A DNA stretch of 9,440 nt from Clostridia bacterium. Lineage in GTDB: Bacteria > Bacillota_A > Clostridia > Oscillospirales > Butyricicoccaceae. Made by a program: the position numbers and the translations under genes. The notes below the pieces were generated by a model that saw nothing but the letters and a program-made list of their open reading frames with translations, was not told the DNA's origin and did not search any database. Every line of letters begins with the position of its first letter. Positions within the stretch are counted from its first letter, which is position 1. The stretch lies in assembly GCA_017421885.1 (NCBI GenBank), contig JAFOHJ010000016.1:1-9440 (forward strand), in the 5' to 3' direction. Below, piece by piece: positions 1 through 4,279 of the stretch.

Positions 1-122
1 TCCTCCAGGATCAGGGCTCTCATAGCAGCTTCGTCTACATAGAGAACGCCATCTTCGATCTTCGACTCAGAGCCAATGACGATATCTTTGATGTGGATAT
101 AACCAAGCTCAAGAGTTTTCAA
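1..122 (-). CDS. grdE: Glycine reductase complex component B, proprotein GrdE (N-terminus only)
   Basis: Only the first 41 residues lie in the window; the gene continues beyond the left edge. In the known family, GrdE is the proprotein of selenoprotein component B of glycine reductase. It is cleaved to give a pyruvoyl-carrying subunit that binds glycine as a Schiff base before reductive deamination to acetyl phosphate and ammonia. The visible N-terminus (K-T-L-E-L-G-Y-I-H-I-K-D-I-V-I-G, then E-D-G-V-L-Y-V-D) has the family's usual LELG..xIKD....ENGxLYV opening. The start is a TTG at 122-120, chosen because GGAGG lies 8 nt upstream and no better in-frame start exists. It is 55 nt downstream of grdX on the same strand, so the two are probably cotranscribed under the glycine riboswitch at 711-902. 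A paralogue for sarcosine or betaine (GrdG/GrdI type) shares this N-terminus and cannot be fully excluded; the glycine riboswitch favours GrdE. Confidence 0.83.
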   Translation of the reverse strand, partial: MKTLELGYIHIKDIVIGSESKIEDGVLYVDEAAMRALILE

Positions 123-153
123 GATAATTTCCTCCAATCACTATATTGTATTT

Positions 154-175
154 CAAATAATGAAAACCTTATTTG
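154..175 (-). other. Intergenic hairpin between grdX and grdE
   Basis: A perfect 7-bp inverted repeat, CAAATAA and TTATTTG, with an 8-nt loop lies just after the grdX stop codon. No T-run follows on the minus strand, so it is not a convincing terminator of the operon. It could be an RNA stability or processing element separating grdX from grdE; that role is inference. Confidence 0.35.
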
Positions 176-177
176 TT

Positions 178-582
178 TTAGACCATCAATCCGGTCTGGG
201 CCGACTCGATGCCGCCCGAGATCAGGAAGAAGTCTACCATCTGGAAGTCAGCCAGATGTCTGGGTGCCAGAATACTCTGGCGTTCGCGGTATTTGTCGAA
301 CTTGGGGCTCGTTGCCACTACGATCGCATCTTCGATCATGACCACCGAGTCATTGTCGATCTTACCGCCGCTTGTTGCCGTGAGCATAATGCTCTTGTAC
401 GGGGTCTCATTGGGCTTTACGCTGCCCGACAGGGGATGTGTCAGAAGCTTGTACCCTTTGTGGACCATGTCGCGCACCTTGAACAGAACCTCGTCGAACG
501 AAGTCTCCTGAAACAGGATGCAGTACTTCGAGCCATACTCTCTCTGCACACGGGGGTTGTTTGTTACAATTACGAAATCCAA
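178..582 (-). CDS. grdX: GrdX family protein of the glycine reductase locus
   Basis: This is a 134-residue protein from a TTG start. It matches the GrdX family: the N-terminal V-I-V-T-N-N-P, the central K-V-R-D-M-V-H-K-G-Y-K-L-L-T-H-P-L-S-G-S-V-K-P-N-E-T-P-Y-K block, and the later M-I-E-D motif. GrdX proteins are typically encoded at the head of glycine reductase operons; their biochemical role is not established. No signal peptide or membrane segment is seen, so it is probably cytoplasmic. The open frame could begin at GTG 594, but AGGTGG (596-591) overlaps that codon, whereas it lies 8 nt before TTG 582 and fits there as a ribosome binding site. The longer form is preceded by two in-frame stops, so 594 is the upper limit. 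The gene sits directly upstream of grdE and downstream of a tandem glycine riboswitch and a good promoter, so expression should respond to glycine. Confidence 0.9.
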   Translation of the reverse strand: MDFVIVTNNPRVQREYGSKYCILFQETSFDEVLFKVRDMVHKGYKLLTHPLSGSVKPNETPYKSIMLTATSGGKIDNDSVVMIEDAIVVATSPKFDKYRERQSILAPRHLADFQMVDFFLISGGIESAQTGLMV

Positions 583-673
583 AGTTCTTTCCACCTTTTA
601 TTATGGTCTGCGCACTTCCGAAGAATACTCACAGCCAAAAAAATAAGCGGCTCGGTGCTTCAAAAGAAATACC

Positions 674-705
674 GACTGAATTTGACATCTCAAATTAAAA
701 CAGTC
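674..705 (-). promoter_or_regulatory. Bulged hairpin downstream of the grd glycine riboswitch
   Basis: On the minus strand, GACTG, a TTTT bulge, AATTTGA, loop GATG, TCAAATT and CAGTC form a 12-bp stem with one 4-nt bulge. It begins 5 nt after the last conserved bases of aptamer II. The following bases (GGTATTTCTTTTG) are only partly T-rich, so this is not a classic intrinsic terminator. It may be part of the expression platform, or a spacer structure. Its role is inferred. Confidence 0.4.
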
Positions 706-710
706 TTTTT

Positions 711-902
711 CTCCGTTCCTTGGCCTGAGAGATTCCGGCGAAGATCGCCGTTGCTCCTTTGGCGCTTTAAGCATGAGGTCGCTCGCAGCTCTTCAGAGAT
801 CAGTCCGTCACCGGTCCTTTTGCCTGAAAGTTTCGACCCTCTGCGACGACTCATCGCAGCGCCTTGCCTCTTCGGCGGCCGCTCCTTGCGGCTCTCTCCC
901 GG
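711..902 (-). ncRNA. Tandem glycine riboswitch upstream of grdX-grdE
   Basis: The minus strand carries two consecutive glycine aptamers (gcvT-type element). Aptamer I (about 900-791) opens with GGGAGAGAG, then has CGCCGAAGAGGCAA and the conserved block ACTTTCAGGCAAAAGGACCGG, and closes with CTCTGAAG. Aptamer II (about 790-711) has CGCCAAAGGAGCAA and AATCTCTCAGGCCAAGGAAC followed by GGAG. Order, spacing and the CAGGC.AAGGA cores match the known tandem architecture. The RNA precedes grdX and grdE, so by analogy it should turn on glycine catabolism when glycine is plentiful. No typical U-tailed terminator is evident between the aptamers and the grdX ribosome binding site. An 81-codon open frame running through this RNA (935-690) is an artefact of the structured sequence. 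Confidence 0.93.
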
Positions 903-931
903 GAACTTCATCCTGAAATATCTATTTTTGG

Positions 932-953
932 GCAAACTACTCTCTTGGTTTGC
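932..953 (-). other. 5' leader hairpin of the grd transcript
   Basis: GCAAAC (953-948) and GTTTGC (937-932) form a 6-bp stem with a 10-nt loop close to the predicted transcription start (about 956), before the riboswitch begins. Such 5'-terminal stems can protect transcripts. The structure is visible; its function is inferred. Confidence 0.3.
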
Positions 954-962
954 TGTATCTCT

Positions 963-991
963 ATTTTATCCATAATGCGTCCGTTTGTAAA
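963..991 (-). promoter_or_regulatory. Sigma-A-type promoter for the grd operon
   Basis: On the minus strand, TTTACA (991-986) is a -35 match, followed by a 17-nt spacer and TAAAAT (968-963) as the -10. Transcription would begin near 956, about 55 nt before aptamer I of the glycine riboswitch. Confidence 0.72.
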
Positions 992-1185
992 GAGATATTT
1001 CAAACTTAAATGAAAAAAATTCTTCGTTTTATGTTGGTTTTTTTGGCTTTTTAACGAACCGATTGTGAATTATTTTTACTTTATAGGCGAAAATAATAAA
1101 TATCTCAAATCAGTTTTATCTTTCGGCTGTGTTTTCAACAACTTTTCCACAGTTCAGATTTTTTATTCTATTTTTCTCAAACCCC

Positions 1186-1214
1186 TTGATTTTTTCCGGA
1201 AGGCATGGTATTCT
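1186..1214 (+). promoter_or_regulatory. Promoter for selC
   Basis: TTGATT at 1186-1191, a 17-nt spacer and TATTCT at 1209-1214 form a plausible sigma-A promoter. The predicted start near 1221 is about 14 nt before the tRNA-Sec gene. The AT-rich stretch between the grd promoter and this point (992-1185) holds no gene that I can support. Confidence 0.6.
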
Positions 1215-1234
1215 TTTTTAGCATTATGCCACAC

Positions 1235-1331
1235 GGGTGTGGATGGGTGCTGGTGTACCCCCTGGTCTTCAAAACCAGTGATAGGGGTTAATAGCTTCTT
1301 AGGTGGGTTCGATTCCCACGCACGCCCGCCA
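1235..1331 (+). tRNA. selC: tRNA-Sec (anticodon TCA)
   Basis: This selenocysteine tRNA reads UGA during selenoprotein synthesis; it is charged with serine, converted to Sec-tRNA and delivered by SelB. The 97-nt gene encodes the CCA end (1329-1331). Sec-type features are visible: a 6-bp D stem (GGGTGC with GTACCC, one wobble) with a 4-nt TGGT loop, an anticodon stem CTGGT/ACCAG around loop CTTCAAA with TCA at 1269-1271, a long variable arm (AGGGG/CTTCT stem), and a T arm GTGGG-TTCGATT-CCCAC. The acceptor helix is GGGTGTGG against GCACGCCC; seven of eight positions pair (one G-U), and the innermost is a G-G mismatch next to the T stem. It lies head-to-head with the glycine reductase operon, whose GrdA and GrdB subunits are selenoproteins in known organisms. 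Confidence 0.94.
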
Positions 1332-1335
1332 TGTG

Positions 1336-1369
1336 AAATCCCCGCAGAGAGATCTGCGGGGATTTTTTT
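1336..1369 (+). terminator. Intrinsic terminator of selC
   Basis: AAATCCCCGCAGA and TCTGCGGGGATTT form a perfect GC-rich stem with loop GAGA, followed by a run of seven T. It lies 5 nt after the tRNA CCA end. It may also serve the convergent gene ending at 1373, though the T-run on that strand is short. Confidence 0.93.
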
Positions 1370-1372
1370 ATT

Positions 1373-1759
1373 TTACTCGTTATGCATTATTCTCACAAAC
1401 TCAAAGTTTTTCGTTTCCCTGCTCCTGTCATATCTATATACATATTTAAGAGCCTGTTCGTCTTTATATATGACGTACATGATAGTTCCTCCATGCTTGA
1501 GGTCCCAGTCATGATCTATCGAATTAATATCATCCGGATCCCTGCCCTTTGTGATCAAGTCGGCCTCGAGTGCCTTTTCTCCAAGATATCTGTCATAACC
1601 TATATAATCGAACCACACCCCAAACAGAAACACACATAACAAAATAACAGCTGCGATCTTGGTATATTTGTGAGTGACTATCTTTTTAATAGGCGGTATC
1701 TGCGCGACAAACAGCAGAACAAAAGGCACTATGATCCATAAAATTGCTTCAAGCTTCAA
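1373..1759 (-). CDS. Small membrane protein of unknown function
   Basis: This 128-residue protein does not belong to a family I recognise. Two hydrophobic segments are visible, at about residues 5-23 and 35-53, separated by a short basic stretch (P-P-I-K-K-I-V-T-H-K-Y-T-K). A soluble C-terminal half of about 75 residues follows, rich in Asp, Tyr and Arg. The topology suggests two transmembrane helices with the C-terminal domain on the same side as the N-terminus. The start is TTG 1759-1757: AAGGAG (1774-1769) lies 8 nt upstream, while the alternative GTG at 1768 overlaps that site. The gene follows a consensus promoter (1901-1929), a leader of about 120 nt and an intrinsic terminator ending about 6 nt before its ribosome binding site, so its expression is probably controlled by attenuation. 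It converges on selC. Confidence 0.68.
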   Translation of the reverse strand: MKLEAILWIIVPFVLLFVAQIPPIKKIVTHKYTKIAAVILLCVFLFGVWFDYIGYDRYLGEKALEADLITKGRDPDDINSIDHDWDLKHGGTIMYVIYKDEQALKYVYRYDRSRETKNFEFVRIMHNE

Positions 1760-1781
1760 GCAGCTCACTCCTTCCTGAAAT

Positions 1782-1812
1782 AAAAAAGCGCATAAGCCCT
1801 TCTTTGGCTCAT
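1782..1812 (-). terminator. Leader terminator (attenuator) before the 1373-1759 gene
   Basis: On the minus strand GCGTATGAGCC and GGCTTATGCGC pair over 11 bp (two G-U pairs) with loop AAAGAAG, followed by TTTTTTATTT. It ends just upstream of the ribosome binding site of the small membrane protein, the usual place for an attenuator. It could also stop read-through from mntP. Confidence 0.85.
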
Positions 1813-1895
1813 ACGCTCTTATTATATCTTTCTTATTAAAGCCTTAACGGGGAGGCGAAACATATCCGTATCCGAGCAAAGCCAATCATCTTATA
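1783..1895 (-). ncRNA. Candidate regulatory leader RNA of unknown class
   Basis: A transcript from the promoter at 1901-1929 would start near 1895 and run about 110 nt to the terminator at 1782-1812. The 5' part contains GGCTTTGCTC (1882-1873). Its GGCT and GCTC halves can pair with AGCC and GAGC in and next to the 5' arm of the terminator, so an antiterminator is possible. A 17-codon frame (ATG 1889 to TAA 1836) runs through the leader but has almost no room for a ribosome binding site. I do not recognise a known riboswitch or T-box core here. The RNA could be a new cis-regulator, a translation-dependent attenuator, or a small RNA in its own right. Confidence 0.5.
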
Positions 1896-1900
1896 GCTTT

Positions 1901-1929
1901 ATTATACTAAACAGATACATTTATGTCAA
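1901..1929 (-). promoter_or_regulatory. Perfect-consensus sigma-A promoter
   Basis: On the minus strand, TTGACA (1929-1924), a 17-nt spacer and TATAAT (1906-1901) match the sigma-A consensus at all twelve positions. It begins 15 nt after the mntP stop codon and drives the leader and the small membrane protein gene. Confidence 0.88.
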
Positions 1930-1944
1930 TATTTCCCCTTCACC

Positions 1945-2508
1945 TTACCCGATGAAGCCCAGGTGCTCCAGCAGGATCTTGGTGCCTATAATAATAAGGA
2001 TAATGCCGCCCCACAGCTCGGCATTGATTTTATTGCTGCTGCCCAGCTTGTTGCCCAGCCATACACCAAAGGCCGAAAGAGTAAAGGTGGTGACACCGAT
2101 AAAACTTACCGAAGGGATAATGGGCGCGCTGAGAAATGCCAGCGTTACACCTACTGCCAGCGCATCTATCGATGTGGCAATGGCCATGACCGTCATGGTC
2201 TTAACACCCATATCATCATCACAGCTGTCCTCTTCATCGCTCATCGACTCGCGGATCATATTGATGCCGATAAAGCCCAGCAGAACAAAGGCTATCCAGT
2301 GGTCGATGGCAGAAATGGTCTCGCTGAAGTTTACGCCCAGCAGATATCCGATCAGAGGCATGCCCGCCTGAAATCCGCCAAAATAAAGTCCGGCCTTGAT
2401 CATGCTTCCCGCAGATACTCGCTTAAGAGCAAGACCCTTGCACATGGCAACGGCAAAAGCATCCATCGAAAGGCCCACCGCCAGAATAAAAAGCTCGGTA
2501 AGTGTCAT
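1945..2508 (-). CDS. mntP: Manganese efflux pump MntP
   Basis: This 187-residue polytopic membrane protein of the MntP (YebN) family exports Mn(II) and protects against manganese excess. About six hydrophobic segments are visible, arranged as two related halves. The family's conserved acidic motifs appear in helices 1 and 4: G-L-S-M-D-A-F-A-V-A (Asp16) and T-S-I-D-A-L-A-V-G (Asp115). An acidic loop D-E-E-D-S-C-D-D-D (91-99) separates the halves. Length is normal for the family. The ATG at 2508 is preceded by GAGGAG 5 nt upstream. The leader carries a yybP-ykoY-type manganese riboswitch and terminator, so induction by Mn(II) is expected, as for known mntP genes. No strong terminator is seen directly after the gene; read-through would reach the attenuator at 1782-1812. 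Confidence 0.93.
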   Translation of the reverse strand: MTLTELFILAVGLSMDAFAVAMCKGLALKRVSAGSMIKAGLYFGGFQAGMPLIGYLLGVNFSETISAIDHWIAFVLLGFIGINMIRESMSDEEDSCDDDMGVKTMTVMAIATSIDALAVGVTLAFLSAPIIPSVSFIGVTTFTLSAFGVWLGNKLGSSNKINAELWGGIILIIIGTKILLEHLGFIG

Positions 2509-2550
2509 TTCTTCTCCTCATTTCATATCTTTCTATATGGACAGCAGAAC

Positions 2551-2591
2551 AAAAAAAGACCTGACCGCAGCGCAAAACCACGGTCAAGTCT
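2551..2591 (-). terminator. Expression-platform terminator of the mntP riboswitch
   Basis: On the minus strand AGAC-T-TGACCG pairs with CGGTCA-G-GTCT, followed by seven T. The 5' arm overlaps GAGACTTG, the closing 3' strand of the manganese aptamer, so ligand binding would block terminator formation and switch mntP on. Confidence 0.9.
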
Positions 2592-2686
2592 CGTCATCAG
2601 AAATTCATCTTAAGGCAACACCGAACGGCACACGCCGTTAGTATGTCGATATTGCCGCGCATTCGCGCCGACTACTCCCTTGTCCG
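2585..2686 (-). ncRNA. yybP-ykoY manganese riboswitch upstream of mntP
   Basis: The minus strand carries the class signatures in order: AAGGGAGTAG (2681-2672), the L3-type CATACT (2645-2640) following ATCGA, and the closing GACGAGACTTG (2595-2585). Hairpins GGCGCGAATGCGC and ACGGCGTGTGCCGT fill the arms. The element lies between a consensus promoter and the mntP gene, the classic genomic setting of this Mn(II) sensor. Lineage-specific differences from the consensus (AGGGAG instead of GGGGAG) are minor. Confidence 0.88.
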
Positions 2687-2692
2687 AATAGG

Positions 2693-2721
2693 ATTATATA
2701 AAAACATACCTCATCTGTCAA
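2693..2721 (-). promoter_or_regulatory. Consensus promoter of the mntP leader
   Basis: TTGACA (2721-2716), a 17-nt spacer and TATAAT (2698-2693) on the minus strand are a perfect sigma-A promoter. It is divergent from the plus-strand promoter at 2747-2776; the two -35 boxes are 25 bp apart. Confidence 0.9.
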
Positions 2722-2746
2722 GAAGGCAGCTGCCCCAAATTGACTA

Positions 2747-2776
2747 TTGACAAACCGCTTCTTCATCGTTTATCAT
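2747..2776 (+). promoter_or_regulatory. Promoter of the second glycine riboswitch
   Basis: TTGACA at 2747-2752, an 18-nt spacer and TATCAT at 2771-2776 form a strong sigma-A-like promoter. Transcription would start near 2783, about 38 nt before aptamer I. Confidence 0.75.
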
Positions 2777-2819
2777 GGTTATGGATAAAGTAAAAACTCA
2801 ATATGTCGGATGACAAATA

Positions 2820-2971
2820 CGGGAGAGAGGCAATATATGCCCGCCGAAGGGGAATGCGAAAGCTCTCAGGCAAAAGGACCGTGTTTCGACGACTCTCTGA
2901 AAAGCAGCACCCGATGCTGCACCGACGAGGCAACCTTTTATAAGGGGAATCTTTCAGGTTAATGGACAGAG
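2820..2971 (+). ncRNA. Tandem glycine riboswitch without an evident target gene
   Basis: Aptamer I (2821-2900) shows GGGAGAGAGG, GCCGAAGGGG, the core AGCTCTCAGGCAAAAGGACCG and the closing CTCTCTGAAAAG. Aptamer II (2901-2971) starts with the GCAGCA/TGCTGC hairpin, then CACCGACGAGGCAACC, AATCTTTCAGGTTAATGGACAGAGG. This closely follows the standard tandem gcvT-type element. The 3' strand of aptamer II (GGACAGA) is also the 5' arm of the terminator at 2965-3012, giving a glycine-on transcriptional switch. The nearest plus-strand gene, a DNA methyltransferase, lies beyond a second terminator (3081-3122) and has its own promoter, so the natural target is unclear. Glycine riboswitches usually precede glycine cleavage, glycine reductase or amino-acid transporter genes; none follows here. 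Confidence 0.93.
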
Positions 2972-3012
2972 GCGATCGGCCGTGGGGTCGATACGCGCTT
3001 CTGTCTTTTTTT
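2965..3012 (+). terminator. Expression-platform terminator of the second glycine riboswitch
   Basis: GACAGA (2965-2970) pairs with TCTGTC (3000-3005); an inner stem GCGATCG/CGATACGC (one bulged A) extends it. Seven T follow. The 5' arm overlaps the closing strand of aptamer II. Confidence 0.9.
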
Positions 3013-3080
3013 ATTGTTTTTTTCTATTCATTTTGCTTTATCCCATCAAAAATGCCAATACCTTCTCTTTCCTTTTTCTT

Positions 3081-3122
3081 GAAAAAGCCGCATCGGTGAA
3101 TTCCGTTGTGGCTTTTTCTTTT
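3081..3122 (+). terminator. Second terminator downstream of the orphan riboswitch
   Basis: GAAAAAGCC (3081-3089) and GGCTTTTTC (3110-3118) form a strong stem followed by TTTT. The 68 bases between the two terminators contain no credible coding region. The flanking A and T runs would let the hairpin work in both directions. Confidence 0.85.
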
Positions 3123-3141
3123 ACCTTTTTAATGATATAAT
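3113..3141 (+). promoter_or_regulatory. Candidate promoter for the methyltransferase-kinase pair
   Basis: TATAAT at 3136-3141 is a perfect -10; with a 17-nt spacer the -35 is the weak TTTTTC at 3113-3118, which overlaps the terminator stem. Transcription would begin near 3148. Confidence 0.5.
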
Positions 3142-3176
3142 CAACTGGTAACCTATACTTGAAAGAAAAACGCTAT

Positions 3177-4262
3177 ATGGAAAACAACCCTTATCTCACA
3201 AAACAGCTCATCACATATCTGGGCAACAAGCGCGCTTTGCTGGGCTTTATCGGAAGCGCGGTGGATCAGATATGCCGCAAGCTGAAAAAAGACAGCTTTA
3301 CCTTTGCCGATATGTTCTCCGGCTCGGGTGTGGTTTCGCGCTACATGAAGCCGAGGGCATCCTTCATCCTGTCAAACGACCTTGAGGACTACTGCCGCAC
3401 CATCGCGCTGTGTTATCTCGCAAGCGAACCTCTTGATCTCCGCGAAGCCTATGCCGAACTGCTGCGCGACATGGAAAGGCATCCCGTAGGCGACGGCTTT
3501 ATCCGAAGGCTCTACTCTCCGAAGGATCCCGAGAATATCCAGCCGGGCGAACGCGTTTTCTATACTCCCGAAAATGCCGAATATATCGACACCTGCCGCT
3601 CGGCCATCGGCCGCGCCCCCGAACACCTGCGCCCCTTTTTCCTCGCTCCTCTTCTTTCAGAGGCCTCGGTCAAGTGCAACACCTCGGGCGTATTCAAAGG
3701 ATTCTATAAAGACCGCCGCACCGGTTTAGGAGCATATGGCGGCAGCGGACGCAATGCCCTCTCGCGCATATGCGCCCCCATCTCTCTACCCTATCCTATC
3801 CTGAGCGGAATCGACCGCCCCTTTGAGGCCACCACGATGGATGCCAACAAGCTGGCCCAAACGATGGAGCCCGTGGACATTGCTTATATCGATCCCCCAT
3901 ACAATCAGCATCCCTACGGTTCCAACTACTTCATGCTCAATCTTATAAACGGCTATACCGAACCCACCGATATCAGCCGTATTTCGGGCATCCCCAAGGA
4001 TTGGAACCATTCGGTTTATAACAAACAGAGCGGCGCGGCTCCGGCCCTTGCCGATCTCTGCCAGACTATCCCTGCCCGCTTCCTTCTTGTATCCTTCAAC
4101 TCCGAAGGATACATCAGTCCCGGTGAGATGCGCGACATTTTGGGTCAGATAGGAAAGGTGGAGGTCTTCGATACGACCTATAATACATTCAAAGGCTCGC
4201 GCAACCTTAATTACCGCGATATATATGTAAATGAATACCTTTTCCTTGTGGACAAGGGATGA
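3177..4262 (+). CDS. D12-class DNA adenine N6-methyltransferase
   Basis: The 361-residue protein carries the hallmarks of D12-class adenine-N6 DNA methyltransferases (alpha type): T-Y-L-G-N-K-R (13-19) and D-M-F-S-G-S-G (45-51) for S-adenosylmethionine binding, N-D-L-E (67-70) as the ribose-contacting acidic motif, and catalytic D-P-P-Y-N (239-243). It would transfer a methyl group to adenine in a specific site; the recognition sequence cannot be read from the protein. The start is ATG 3177; a TTG at 3159 is in frame but only about 10 nt after the predicted transcription start and lacks a ribosome binding site. No restriction endonuclease is recognisable next to it, so it may be a solitary methylase acting in regulation or protection. 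A small kinase gene follows 17 nt downstream and is probably cotranscribed. Confidence 0.85.
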   Translation: MENNPYLTKQLITYLGNKRALLGFIGSAVDQICRKLKKDSFTFADMFSGSGVVSRYMKPRASFILSNDLEDYCRTIALCYLASEPLDLREAYAELLRDMERHPVGDGFIRRLYSPKDPENIQPGERVFYTPENAEYIDTCRSAIGRAPEHLRPFFLAPLLSEASVKCNTSGVFKGFYKDRRTGLGAYGGSGRNALSRICAPISLPYPILSGIDRPFEATTMDANKLAQTMEPVDIAYIDPPYNQHPYGSNYFMLNLINGYTEPTDISRISGIPKDWNHSVYNKQSGAAPALADLCQTIPARFLLVSFNSEGYISPGEMRDILGQIGKVEVFDTTYNTFKGSRNLNYRDIYVNEYLFLVDKG

Positions 4263-4279
4263 TAAAAAGGAGAAATATT

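Noticed and set aside
690..935. 81-codon minus-strand open frame
   Set aside because: It lies entirely within the tandem glycine riboswitch and its leader; the encoded residues follow the conserved RNA, and no family or ribosome binding site supports a protein.
160..975. 271-codon plus-strand open frame
   Set aside because: It is antisense to grdX and the glycine riboswitch, has no family resemblance, and lacks a ribosome binding site.
1235..1331. tRNA gene as an attachment site for an integrated element
   Set aside because: No integrase, direct repeat of the tRNA 3' end, or phage gene is visible in the window.
1963..2613. 216-codon plus-strand open frame
   Set aside because: It is antisense to mntP and its riboswitch; mntP is clearly the real gene.
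3051..3098. 15-codon frame between the two terminators after the orphan riboswitch
   Set aside because: It has no ribosome binding site, runs into the terminator stem and has no recognisable content, so it does not rescue a target gene for the riboswitch.
3159..3176. TTG start extending the methyltransferase by six residues
   Set aside because: There is no Shine-Dalgarno, and it lies only about 10 nt after the predicted transcription start; ATG 3177 aligns better with the usual family N-terminus.
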